Assembly (NCBI GenBank): GCA_024636975.1
Contig: JAGXGA010000023.1
Location: 62,001-126,000, forward strand
Origin: Mariniphaga sp.
GTDB taxonomy: Bacteria; Bacteroidota; Bacteroidia; Bacteroidales; Prolixibacteraceae
DNA length: 64,000 bases
Reading direction: 5' to 3'
Below are positions 56,208 to 64,000 of this stretch, one piece after another. The stretch's first letter is position 1, and the number at the start of each line of letters is the position of its first letter. A program made the translations under genes and the position numbers. The notes beneath the pieces are model-generated. The model made no database searches, was not told where the DNA came from, and worked only from the letters and a program-made list of their open reading frames with translations.

Positions 56208-57626
56208 TTAATCGGGACGGTCGACATACAATTGAGCGGTTCCCACCTTTCTCACTAACACTTCTTCTCCCCTCTCTATAAACCCGCTTTGGCTCATGGC
56301 ATCGTATATTTCCCCGTCGATAATCACCTTGCCTCCCGGGCGCAGAACAGTCTGGGCTTTTCCTGTTTTACCTTTTAAAGCAAGAAAAGAGGCATCAACA
56401 TTTAAATAACCCTCACTAATGTTTTGAACGGTACTAAGGGCAAAATCCTTGAACGGGCCCGATTTGGCGCTAAACATTTTTTTACCAAAATAAAGTGATA
56501 ATAAAAAGCCTCCAAACAGACCTACAGTTACTGTCATTATTGCTATTCCAACATTCTCCAATTCAACATATCCGAAATCAAAATCCACGTTGTTGATCAG
56601 GCTTAGAATGAGGCTGGTAAAAACAATTGTAATTCCTGATATGCCTGCCACTCCAAACCCGGGAAGTACAAATATCTCTACCGCAATTAATATTACACCA
56701 AGGATGAAAACCAGTATTTCCCAATTAGCTGCCAGACCTTCCAGGTAAAGAGGGGCAAAATAAAGTACCGCTGCCAAAATGGCTATCCCCAGGGGAAAAC
56801 CAATGCCCGGAGTTTGCATTTCAAAATAAATACCTCCGATTATGGCCATAATTAGCAGACCTGAAAAAACAGGATGCACAAGAAAACCAATTATTCGTTC
56901 AATCCAGCCCGGTTCATATTCCACAATTTCATAGTTTTCAACACCTGCTTGCTGCAGAACTTCCTGAATACTTTCAGCCAACCCGTCGCTATATCCATAC
57001 TTTATTGCTTCCTCCGAGGTGAAGGTTAACACTTTGCCTGTATCAATCACTCCCTCTATATAAATTGAGGGATCAACCATTGCTTCAGCAATACGCGGGT
57101 CTCGTCGCCACTTATACACCGTATCGTTTTCTTCAACAACCGGCACCTTTCCTTTTGCTTCAGCTGTTGTACGCATTGTGGAGCGCATATAACTCTGATA
57201 CTTGTCGGGCATAGCCTGCCCGGTTTGGTTTACAACGGTGGCTGCCCCAATGCTGCCGCCCGGACGCATGTATATGCTGTCGGCTGCTATGGAAATAAGA
57301 GCTCCGGCCGATGCTGCATTGTTATCGATAAATACATACACCGGTATATCGCTTTGCAGAATCTTTGTCCTGATGGAATCGGCATCCAGCACCGTCCCCC
57401 CATAAGTATTCATGTGAATCAGAAATATATCAGCCCCAAGGGTATCAGCAGCTTCAAATGCTTTTTTTGTTTGCCTCCACATACCCGGCGCTATTTCCTG
57501 TTTGATGTTCAGTTGATACACCAGTTTCTTTTCACTTTCCTGTTCCTGGGAAAATAAGCATGCCGGCGAGAGTAACAGCAAGGTCAATAAATAATAAATT
57601 GGTTTCTTCATTCTGTCTTTATTCAT
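56208..57626 (-). CDS. NfeD-family membrane serine protease
   Basis: A 472-residue membrane protein with a signal peptide, then a ClpP-class (SppA-like) protease domain. The nucleophile Ser sits in NNAASAGALISIAADSIYM (about residue 110), and GGSIGAATVV follows. GTVLDADSIRTKI precedes it. After about residue 235 come four to five transmembrane helices (PVFSGLLIMAIIGGIYFEMQ, LGIAILAAVLYFAPLYLEG, ILVFILGVILIAVEIFVLPGFG, and others). The C-terminal 60 residues form the OB-fold-like NfeD domain (LKGKTGKAQTVLRPGGKVII). Such proteins are linked to membrane quality control. Confidence 0.9.
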   Translation of the reverse strand: MNKDRMKKPIYYLLTLLLLSPACLFSQEQESEKKLVYQLNIKQEIAPGMWRQTKKAFEAADTLGADIFLIHMNTYGGTVLDADSIRTKILQSDIPVYVFIDNNAASAGALISIAADSIYMRPGGSIGAATVVNQTGQAMPDKYQSYMRSTMRTTAEAKGKVPVVEENDTVYKWRRDPRIAEAMVDPSIYIEGVIDTGKVLTFTSEEAIKYGYSDGLAESIQEVLQQAGVENYEIVEYEPGWIERIIGFLVHPVFSGLLIMAIIGGIYFEMQTPGIGFPLGIAILAAVLYFAPLYLEGLAANWEILVFILGVILIAVEIFVLPGFGVAGISGITIVFTSLILSLINNVDFDFGYVELENVGIAIMTVTVGLFGGFLLSLYFGKKMFSAKSGPFKDFALSTVQNISEGYLNVDASFLALKGKTGKAQTVLRPGGKVIIDGEIYDAMSQSGFIERGEEVLVRKVGTAQLYVDRPD

Positions 57627-57734
57627 AAAACATACATACTGAAATTCAGGTTCTGCAGCGAAGTTATAAATAATCCGGCAGATAAAATGGAAATTATTGA
57701 CCTGTACAAGAAAATCCTAATCCGGTGAAATTGC

Positions 57735-57742
57735 TAACTTTG
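57735..57742 (+). promoter_or_regulatory. Candidate -7 box for purB
   Basis: TAACTTTG fits the TAnnTTTG consensus and lies 21 bases before the purB start codon. No clear TTTG element is seen about 19 bases further upstream. Confidence 0.4.
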
Positions 57743-57763
57743 CCTGCATTTAAGAACTAAGTA

Positions 57764-59110
57764 ATGAATCGGAACACTTTACTGGCCATCTCACCTGTCG
57801 ACGGCAGGTATAACAACAAAGTTAGTAACCTTTGGAAATACTTCAGCGAGTATGCTTTAATAAAATACCGCGTCTTTGTTGAAATCGAATACTTTATTGC
57901 ACTTTGCGAACTGCCGCTTCCACAGTTGGAAAGTATCTCAAGAGACCATCTGGAATCACTGAGAGAAATCCACCGTCAGTTTTCACCCGAAAATGCACAG
58001 CGGGTAAAGGAGATTGAAGATATAACCAATCATGATGTCAAGGCAGTGGAATATTTCATAAAAGAAAAATTTGATGAAACCGGACTAAGCAAGTACAAGG
58101 AATTTATTCATTTTGGTCTTACCTCGCAGGATGCAAATAATACTGCCCTGCCACTTTCTATAATCGATGCACTGAATGCAGAGTATTATCCACTCATGCA
58201 ACAGTTGGTTGATAAACTGGACAACTTAGCGGACCAATGGGATAAGATACCGATGCTGGCAAAAACACATGGTCAGCCGGCTTCTCCTACTAAACTGGGA
58301 AAAGAGCTGCGCGTTTTTACTGAAAGGCTGCAGGTTCAGCTTGACCAGTTGCACAACCTTCCTTGCCATGCGAAATTCGGAGGTGCTACAGGAAATTTTA
58401 ATGCCCATTGTGTAGCTTACCCTGATATCGACTGGCAACAATTTTCCAATTCTTTTTGCAAGGAAAAACTTGGGCTGGAACGATCACAGTACACCACCCA
58501 GATTGCCCATTACGATAATTACGGAGCAATTTTCGATGCCCTGAAACGAATAAATAACATCCTGCTCGACCTCGACAGGGACATCTGGAGCTACATCTCG
58601 ATGAACTATTTTAAACAAAAAATTAAAAAAGGTGAGGTAGGTTCATCGACTATGCCCCACAAAGTTAATCCAATCGATTTTGAAAATTCAGAAGGTAATA
58701 TAGGCATTGCCAATGCAGGATTTGAGCAGCTCTCTTCAAAACTGCCGGTGTCGAGGTTGCAGCGGGATCTGACCGACTCTACCGCAACCCGGTTCATTGG
58801 TGTTCCTTTTGGACATACCATCATTGCCATCAAATCAACGCTGAAAGGACTGGATAAGCTTTTGCTGAACCAGGTTGCCATTGAAAAAGATCTGGAGGAT
58901 AACTGGGCGGTAGTAGCTGAAGCCATTCAAACCATACTTCGGCGGGAGTTCTTTCCAAATCCATACGAAGCATTAAAGGAACTGACACGTAGAAACGAGG
59001 TCATCGACAAGCAAGCCATTCATACTTTTATTGATGAACTGGACGTTAATTTAGATGTAAAAAATGAGTTAAAAAAAATAACTCCACAGAATTATACTGG
59101 TATATACTAA
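57764..59110 (+). CDS. purB: Adenylosuccinate lyase
   Basis: A 448-residue cytoplasmic enzyme of purine synthesis, which releases fumarate from SAICAR and from adenylosuccinate. It opens with LLAISPVDGRY, as PurB does. The fumarase/aspartase-superfamily signature GSSTMPHKVNPIDFEN is near residue 292. TSQDANNTA and KTHGQPASPTKLGKE (with the catalytic His near 168) are also present. Length is normal for the family. The ABC exporter gene begins at the very next base, so the two genes probably share a transcript. Confidence 0.96.
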   Translation: MNRNTLLAISPVDGRYNNKVSNLWKYFSEYALIKYRVFVEIEYFIALCELPLPQLESISRDHLESLREIHRQFSPENAQRVKEIEDITNHDVKAVEYFIKEKFDETGLSKYKEFIHFGLTSQDANNTALPLSIIDALNAEYYPLMQQLVDKLDNLADQWDKIPMLAKTHGQPASPTKLGKELRVFTERLQVQLDQLHNLPCHAKFGGATGNFNAHCVAYPDIDWQQFSNSFCKEKLGLERSQYTTQIAHYDNYGAIFDALKRINNILLDLDRDIWSYISMNYFKQKIKKGEVGSSTMPHKVNPIDFENSEGNIGIANAGFEQLSSKLPVSRLQRDLTDSTATRFIGVPFGHTIIAIKSTLKGLDKLLLNQVAIEKDLEDNWAVVAEAIQTILRREFFPNPYEALKELTRRNEVIDKQAIHTFIDELDVNLDVKNELKKITPQNYTGIY

Positions 59111-60931
59111 ATGAAAGATTTTCTTCATCTCCTGCGAAGGTTTATACCTCCTTATAAATGGAAGCTGATATGGAATATTGTTTTTAATTTCCTGAGCGCC
59201 ATATTTGGTGCGTTTTCATTTTTACTTCTCATACCTTCGCTGAAAATATTATTTGGCACCCAGGAACTTGTTGTTGCAAAACCTGATGTGGATTTCAGCA
59301 TATCTTCATTCGAAAACTATTTCAATTACTACATCAGCCAGGTAATTCTGGAGTACAGTCATGAAAAAGCACTTATTTTTATAGGTATTTTTATAATTGT
59401 TACTGTATTACTGAAGGTAGGGTTCTATTACCTGGGAATTTACATGATTGTTGTAATCCGCAATGGCGTTGTGCGCGATATTCGTTCGAAAATATACCGA
59501 AAGATCCTGCGGCTTCAGCTGGGATTCTTCTCCGATGAACGAAAGGGTGATATCATGGCCCGCATGACCGGTGATGTAACAGAAGTGGAAAATTCCATAA
59601 TGAATTCGCTGGACATGATGATAAAAAACCCAATAATAATATTGGTATCAGTTGCTGTAATGATTTACATGAGTTGGAGCCTTACCCTTTTCGTGTTTGT
59701 CATGTTCCCCATTGCAGGATATATTATCGGCCGTATAGGGAAAAGTCTTAAAAAGGAAAGCCGCAGGGGCCAGCAAAAAATGGGTGAAATATTATCCATT
59801 ATTGAGGAAGATTTATCAGGATTGCGCATAATCAAAGCTTTCAATGCAGAAAACAGGGCAACCCAACGCTTTGAAAAGGAGAATGAAAATTACTTCCACA
59901 TCATGAACCAACTCATGTGGAGACGATTCCTGGCACATCCCATGAGCGAATTCATGGGAACCGTTATTATCATCGTTGTACTTTGGTATGGCGGACAGCT
60001 TATTTTGAATGAAAAGAGCTCGCTTGACGCTGCCGGATTCATTGGTTACCTAGTTTTTTTCTACAGCATCATTAATCCGGCTAAAGCTTTTTCAACAGCA
60101 CTCTACAGTATTGAAAAAGGTCTGGCTTCAATGGAACGAATCGACATGATTTTGCAAACACCTTCCGCAATCAAAGAGCAACCGGGAGCACTGGCAATTT
60201 CTGATTTTGAAACCAACATTACATACGACAATGTATCGTTTGCCTATAAGTCTGCTCCGGTTTTGAAAAATATACAGCTTGAAATCAAAAAAGGAACAAC
60301 CATAGCCTTTGTTGGCCGCTCAGGAAGTGGAAAAACTACCCTTGTTGATTTGTTACCACGTTTCTACGAAGTTACCCAGGGAAAGATCACCATTAATGGA
60401 ACGGATTTGCGCCAACTGAAAATAAAGGACCTCAGAAATCTTATAGGCTACGTGAACCAGGAACCCATTCTTTTTAACGATTCGTTTTATAACAACATTG
60501 CCTTTGGAATGGATGACGCCACTGAGGAAGAAGTTATCAGTGCAGCTATGATTGCAAACGCCCATGAATTTATTGTTGCAACTGAGAAAGGCTATCAGAC
60601 TACCATCGGCGACAGGGGGGATAAGTTGTCGGGAGGGCAAAAACAACGGTTATCAATTGCCCGTGCTGTGCTAAAAAACCCTCCCATTCTTATCCTCGAT
60701 GAAGCCACTTCATCGCTCGACACCGAATCGGAACGGCTTGTACAGGATGCACTGGAACGATTAATGAAAAACCGGACTTCCCTGGTAATCGCACACAGGC
60801 TCTCTACAATCAAAAATGCCGATTTAATTTGCGTAATGCATAAAGGGGAGTTGGTTGAAAAAGGCACGCACGAAGAATTGCTGAAAGCTGAAGGACGTTA
60901 CAAGAAACTTCACAAGATGCAGGTATTCTAA
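59111..60931 (+). CDS. ABC transporter, MsbA/multidrug exporter type
   Basis: A 606-residue half-transporter with fused membrane and ATPase domains. Six transmembrane helices lie in residues about 15-320 (for example IVFNFLSAIFGAFSFLLLIP, ALIFIGIFIIVTVLLKVGFY, TVIIIVVLWYGGQLIL). The ATPase has Walker A GRSGSGKTT near 405, Q-loop GYVNQEPILF, signature LSGGQKQR near 506 and Walker B ILILDEATSSLD near 525. It works as a homodimer and probably flips lipid A-type lipids or exports drugs. The start codon directly follows the purB stop. A terminator lies just downstream. Confidence 0.93.
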   Translation: MKDFLHLLRRFIPPYKWKLIWNIVFNFLSAIFGAFSFLLLIPSLKILFGTQELVVAKPDVDFSISSFENYFNYYISQVILEYSHEKALIFIGIFIIVTVLLKVGFYYLGIYMIVVIRNGVVRDIRSKIYRKILRLQLGFFSDERKGDIMARMTGDVTEVENSIMNSLDMMIKNPIIILVSVAVMIYMSWSLTLFVFVMFPIAGYIIGRIGKSLKKESRRGQQKMGEILSIIEEDLSGLRIIKAFNAENRATQRFEKENENYFHIMNQLMWRRFLAHPMSEFMGTVIIIVVLWYGGQLILNEKSSLDAAGFIGYLVFFYSIINPAKAFSTALYSIEKGLASMERIDMILQTPSAIKEQPGALAISDFETNITYDNVSFAYKSAPVLKNIQLEIKKGTTIAFVGRSGSGKTTLVDLLPRFYEVTQGKITINGTDLRQLKIKDLRNLIGYVNQEPILFNDSFYNNIAFGMDDATEEEVISAAMIANAHEFIVATEKGYQTTIGDRGDKLSGGQKQRLSIARAVLKNPPILILDEATSSLDTESERLVQDALERLMKNRTSLVIAHRLSTIKNADLICVMHKGELVEKGTHEELLKAEGRYKKLHKMQVF

Positions 60932-60935
60932 TGAA

Positions 60936-60959
60936 AAAAGCTGCAATACTGCAGCTTTT
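60936..60959. terminator. Bidirectional terminator between the ABC exporter and tRNA-Trp
   Basis: A perfect ten-base stem (AAAAGCTGCA with its complement) around an ATAC loop, flanked by A and T runs. It lies five bases after the exporter stop and immediately past the 3' end of the tRNA, so it can serve both directions. Confidence 0.75.
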
Positions 60960-60960
60960 G

Positions 60961-61033
60961 CACGGGAGGAGAGACTCGAACTCCCGACACCTGGTTTTGG
61001 AGACCAGTGCTCTACCAACTGAGCTACACCCGT
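60961..61033 (-). tRNA. tRNA-Trp (anticodon CCA)
   Basis: The minus strand folds into a full cloverleaf of 73 nt: acceptor from 61033, D arm GCTC...GAGC, anticodon stem CTGGT/ACCAG with loop CTCCAAA (CCA anticodon), and T arm with loop TTCGAGT. Discriminator is G at 60961. The CCA end is not encoded. The acceptor contains one U-U mismatch (pair 6-67). Confidence 0.93.
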
Positions 61034-61272
61034 TTTTAATTTTGCGATTGCAAATATAGTAATTCATCCGATATTACCTAAAAGACGCCTCATATTATTC
61101 TTACAATTCAGTTCGCCTTTTCAATAAACAAAACAACAGCCACTGTTTAAAATATTCAACGTTAACCTGTTCAAGTACAAAATAAATGCATTTAAGATTG
61201 ATGATACAAATAAAAACAAATAAAAGGAATCGGCTAAAAGAAAAACACCGGCGGTTAACCGGTGTTAAAGTT

Positions 61273-61358
<86 letters not shown>

Positions 61359-61627
61359 GGGCGCGACAAAAGTAGAACTTTTTTTGTTTTTGAAAAACCT
61401 TATTAAGAAATTATTTTATAAAATGCTGAAAAAAAAAGGGTTTTGGGGTTGTTTTTTTAAAAGTTATTTCTGAATTTAGCTACAACTTAATTTGAGTTCT
61501 CTGAAACAGTTGATTTTATTGACTTTTCGGTTCAATGGCAAAAGAAAAGAAGACAAACAAAACATAAAATTTAATCTATAATTCGTTTATTTTTAGTAAT
61601 TTAGTATTTCATTTAAATTTTTAGCTT

Positions 61628-61900
61628 ATGAACAAAGCACAATTGATTGATGCAATGGCCGCTGAAGCAGGCCTGACCAAAGCTGATGCAAAAAAAGCGC
61701 TCGACGCTTATATCAGCGCTACTACCGCCACCCTTAAGAGTGGCGACAGGGTGGCACTTATAGGATTTGGTACTTTTTCAGTGAGTGAACGTGGTGCCCG
61801 TACAGGCAGAAATCCACAAACAGGAAAAGAAATTAAAATTCCTGCAAAAAAAGTAGTTAAATTCAAAGCAGGTGCCGACCTGGCCGATTCAGTTTCATAG
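61628..61900 (+). CDS. HU-family DNA-binding protein
   Basis: A 90-residue histone-like protein, normal length for [25 protein letters not shown] forms the N-terminal helices. The DNA-binding arm is clear: [20 protein letters not shown] then [17 protein letters not shown]. It bends DNA and compacts the nucleoid as a dimer. A terminator follows 24 bases downstream, so it is likely monocistronic. The upstream 269-base gap is A+T-rich and probably holds its promoter, but I could not fix the boxes. Confidence 0.95.
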   Translation: MNKAQLIDAMAAEAGLTKADAKKALDAYISATTATLKSGDRVALIGFGTFSVSERGARTGRNPQTGKEIKIPAKKVVKFKAGADLADSVS

Positions 61901-61924
61901 CTGAACGATTATTAGAAAAAGCTT

Positions 61925-61952
61925 AAAGGGAGCAGTACAGCTCCCTTTTTTT
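61925..61952 (+). terminator. Rho-independent terminator after the HU gene
   Basis: Perfect nine-base arms AAAGGGAGC and GCTCCCTTT with a six-base loop, followed by a T run. It lies 24 bases after the HU stop and 15 bases before the methyltransferase start. Confidence 0.85.
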
Positions 61953-61967
61953 ATTCTCTTTACTACA

Positions 61968-62663
61968 ATGCAAAAAGAACTTATCGAATACCTTTCAGCT
62001 TGTATTACCCCAGAAAGAAACCAATTGTTTGAAAAAATACTCTCACAACGCACTTCATATATTACCGTAATGCTCGAAGATATTTTTCAGCCACAAAATG
62101 CAAGCGCAGTGCTACGGACCTGCGATTGTTTTGGTATCCAGCATGTATATGCAATCGAAAACAGGAATACCTTTACAGTGGATACTGAAGTGGCAATGGG
62201 GGCTTCCAAATGGCTGAGCATTCATAAATACAACCAGGCTGAAAACAATAGCCTTGAAGCGATCCGAAACTTAAAAAGTAAAGGATACCGTATTGTTGCC
62301 ACAACACCACATAAAAACGACTTGCTCCTTCCTGATTTTGACCTTACAAAAGGGAAAGCTGCCCTTGTTTTTGGGTCCGAATTGCCTGGAATCTCTGATA
62401 CTATAAAAAATGAAGCCGATGAATTCCTGAAGATACCCATGTATGGTTTTACTGAAAGCTACAACATCTCGGTTTCTGCAGCCGTTATCCTTTTCCATTT
62501 AACTGAGAAACTTAAAACACTACCCGGCATTAACTGGCCACTGGATCAGCAAGAAAAATATGAAGTTAAGTTGCATTGGCTCCGGAATACATTAAAAAGG
62601 AGTGCCCTTCTTGAAAAAAGATTTTGGGAAGAGCATAATGCAGCACAAAAGAATCGAAAATAA
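61968..62663 (+). CDS. TrmH/SpoU-family RNA 2'-O-methyltransferase
   Basis: A 231-residue SPOUT methyltransferase resembling TrmH, which methylates the ribose of G18 in tRNA using S-adenosylmethionine. The segments VMLEDIFQPQNASAVLRTCDCFG (motif 1), ALVFGSELPGIS (motif 2) and IPMYGFTESYNISVSAAVIL (motif 3, forming the trefoil knot) are intact. The C-terminal helix is basic. The gene starts just after the HU terminator. The symbol trmH is likely but not certain, since the family also modifies 23S rRNA. Confidence 0.88.
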   Translation: MQKELIEYLSACITPERNQLFEKILSQRTSYITVMLEDIFQPQNASAVLRTCDCFGIQHVYAIENRNTFTVDTEVAMGASKWLSIHKYNQAENNSLEAIRNLKSKGYRIVATTPHKNDLLLPDFDLTKGKAALVFGSELPGISDTIKNEADEFLKIPMYGFTESYNISVSAAVILFHLTEKLKTLPGINWPLDQQEKYEVKLHWLRNTLKRSALLEKRFWEEHNAAQKNRK

Positions 62664-62753
62664 TAAATCCCCTTTGCCGCCATAAGGTGGATAATGCACC
62701 AAAGAAATACCACAAAAGAACCAACGCATGTTCTCATTAATTTCAAATACTCA

Positions 62754-62873
62754 TCAAATTCTAATCAAATTCAGATCAAATTCAGATCAAATTCAGATCA
62801 AATTCAGATCAAATTCGGTAAATCGCGAATTTAATGCGAGTTTGATGTGAGTTTGATGTGAGTTTAATGTGAG
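62754..62873. repeat. Two facing tandem arrays of 11-bp units
   Basis: Six direct copies of an 11-base unit (TCAAATTCAGA, end copies degenerate) run from 62754 to 62819. Four copies of TTTGATGTGAG run from 62830 to 62873. The second unit is close to the reverse complement of the first (TCAAACTCACA), and the centre AAATTCG...CGAATTT is itself an inverted repeat. The whole can fold into a long imperfect hairpin with helical-turn periodicity. Confidence 0.85.
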
Positions 62874-62973
62874 AATGAATATCTGCGGGTACTGCTCTGA
62901 AGGCACCCTGAATTGGTGCAGCAAATTCAGGGTAGGGTGAGGAATCGGGATGCCGGCTGAAAGGGAATGGGAC

Positions 62974-63010
62974 AAAAAAAACCGTTTGGTGGAGTATCCA
63001 CCGAACGGTT
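62974..63010 (-). terminator. Terminator of the isochorismatase-fold gene
   Basis: Thirteen-base arms with one mismatch (62980-62992 and 62998-63010) surround AGTAT. On the minus strand they are followed by eight T residues. It lies about 110 bases past the stop of the gene at 63118. Confidence 0.75.
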
Positions 63011-63117
63011 GCATATAATCTGTTGACTTATTTACTGCAGATATTTTAAACAGATAATAACAAGCCTAATGCTCCGGCTAATGCTTTTTCTCTTCCAGGA
63101 AATGTTGCATGATTAAT

Positions 63118-63759
63118 TCATGATAACAGTGTCTTCAAATTATCAAGCGAAATCAGTTCCACCTTTTTTTTCTTCCACATATCGAATGGTAAAGGTTTAT
63201 TAGGCAGTTCTTTAATTGCATCCTCAACCACATATACTTTTTTCACTTTTTTTACCAGGCCTCTGACCGATGCATCAACACCTACATTGGTGGATACACC
63301 ATAAACTACCACCGTTTTAGGATGCAATTGTTTTAAAATAGTTTTGGAATAAGGATTACCTGCAAAAACATCAAATTCATCTTTTCTTATTATGAAATTC
63401 CGATGAACATTTCTGTCAAAGAATTCTGGTGTAATCAGGTACTTTTTATTCCAGTCGAAAATAACTGCATCTTCAGGGTCAGTTTCCTTAATGAAATCGG
63501 CACCCCGGGAGTTTACCATGCAATGTTCAGGAAAGGTGTTAATATAATCGGGTGATGCATCGAGTTCAGCTGAATATGGGAAATGATAATCGGCAGTATT
63601 CACTACCCTGATTGATTTTTCTTTTGCAAGCATTGTAAGCTCTTTCCATTGCGGGCGCAGGTCTTCAGCCCCCTTAACGTACAATTTCCCTCGGGGGTAT
63701 ACAAAATCAATTTGAGTGTCAACATTCCAGAACACGCAGTTCAATGCATCCATTTTCAT
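63118..63759 (-). CDS. Isochorismatase-fold hydrolase lacking the catalytic cysteine
   Basis: A 213-residue protein of the isochorismatase/nicotinamidase superfamily. The N-terminal Asp lies in WNVDTQIDFVYP, and metal-site-like residues occur in TADYHFPYSAEL. FIIRKDEFDVFAGN contains the expected catalytic Lys. At the place of the nucleophile, where active enzymes have a T-x-x-C-V motif, this protein has VYGVSTNVGVDASVRG, so Cys is replaced by Gly. The nucleotide sequence supports GGT there. The protein is full length and otherwise well conserved, so it may be a non-catalytic member or use other chemistry. An alternative start is the second Met. Confidence 0.8.
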   Translation of the reverse strand: MKMDALNCVFWNVDTQIDFVYPRGKLYVKGAEDLRPQWKELTMLAKEKSIRVVNTADYHFPYSAELDASPDYINTFPEHCMVNSRGADFIKETDPEDAVIFDWNKKYLITPEFFDRNVHRNFIIRKDEFDVFAGNPYSKTILKQLHPKTVVVYGVSTNVGVDASVRGLVKKVKKVYVVEDAIKELPNKPLPFDMWKKKKVELISLDNLKTLLS

Positions 63760-63912
63760 GCTTTTACATAAACCAATATGTATAAACCATATGGTTTATA
63801 TTCAAATATCACTTAAAGATATTCATTCTGAATGGTGACAGTGGCCTTTTAAGTGTTAAAAAATGATAACCGGGAATAACATATAACCGGAGTTTCGACT
63901 TCATTGATGTGA

Positions 63913-64000
63913 CTATAAACCTTCTTCAAGAAAGGAAACAAATTCATCATCTTTAAAAGTAACCCCCAGTTTATGTTCGGTTCCATCCGGTTCGATAATT
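63913..64000 (-). CDS. C-terminal end of a gene running off the window (partial)
   Basis: The frame is open from the right edge to the TAG at 63915-63913 and encodes 28 residues ending VTFKDDEFVSFLEEGL. It is too short to identify. It would be transcribed towards the isochorismatase-fold gene. Confidence 0.4.
   Translation of the reverse strand, partial: IIEPDGTEHKLGVTFKDDEFVSFLEEGL

Larger units (their letters stand above)
62664..63117. other. Gene-free interval of 454 bases
   Basis: No coding gene is supported here. The interval holds the two 11-bp repeat arrays (62754-62873) and the minus-strand terminator (62974-63010). The remainder (62880-62970 and 63011-63117) shows nothing recognisable. 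Confidence 0.7.

Overview
The window looks like a chromosome segment of a carbohydrate-degrading Bacteroidota, most like a marine or sediment member of class Bacteroidia. The evidence is a SusC/SusD outer-membrane uptake pair driven by an ECF sigma/FecR switch, five S1 sulfatases, many lipoprotein signals with serine-rich lipoboxes, TAnnTTTG-type promoter boxes, and weak or absent Shine-Dalgarno sequences. Genus and species cannot be read from the sequence.

Left part (1-17371). A forward cluster holds the tail of an upstream gene, three sulfatases, a PhoD-like phosphatase and a uroporphyrinogen-decarboxylase-fold methyltransferase. Reverse genes follow for a GH3 glycosidase and a LamG-domain protein. 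Next come a PAS histidine kinase, a frameshifted endonuclease/exonuclease/phosphatase gene, a SatD-like regulator with a DUF3307 membrane protein flanked by TTATCGGTAA-type palindromes, and an exported Gfo/Idh/MocA oxidoreductase.

Middle part (17392-42426). A long reverse block encodes a PHP-domain lipoprotein, a second exported Gfo/Idh/MocA protein, a DUF1080 (3-keto-glycoside hydrolase family) protein, a DUF3823 lipoprotein, SusD, SusC, FecR and an ECF sigma factor. Its SusC-SusD-DUF3823 core is clearly richer in A+T than both sides, and the change falls inside susC. Three exported FAD-dependent oxidoreductases run the other way. They are followed by a membrane LytTR regulator with an acyltransferase, then a mannonate-dehydratase-like enolase-superfamily protein, an aldo/keto reductase and a fourth sulfatase.

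Right part (42606-64000). One very large gene fuses a DnaQ-type exonuclease, a RecQ helicase and a UvrD/Rep helicase. Small genes and gene remnants follow (short-chain dehydrogenase tail, DUF2281-type antitoxin tail). A second sugar cluster contains an aldo/keto reductase, an AGE-family epimerase, an enolase-superfamily protein and the fifth sulfatase. The remainder is mostly housekeeping: HMA copper chaperone, NfeD-type protease, PurB, MsbA-like ABC exporter, tRNA-Trp, tRNA-Ser, HU, a TrmH-type methyltransferase and an isochorismatase-fold protein that has lost its catalytic cysteine. A two-armed 11-bp repeat lies between the last two.

Read together, the metabolic genes suggest uptake of a sulfated glycan, removal of sulfate outside the cytoplasm, and oxidation or isomerisation of the sugars by enzymes that themselves carry export signals. 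The substrate cannot be named from sequence. The items most worth follow-up are the triple nuclease/helicase fusion, the SatD-linked palindromes, the composition break inside susC, the exported oxidoreductase set, and the inverted 11-bp arrays.
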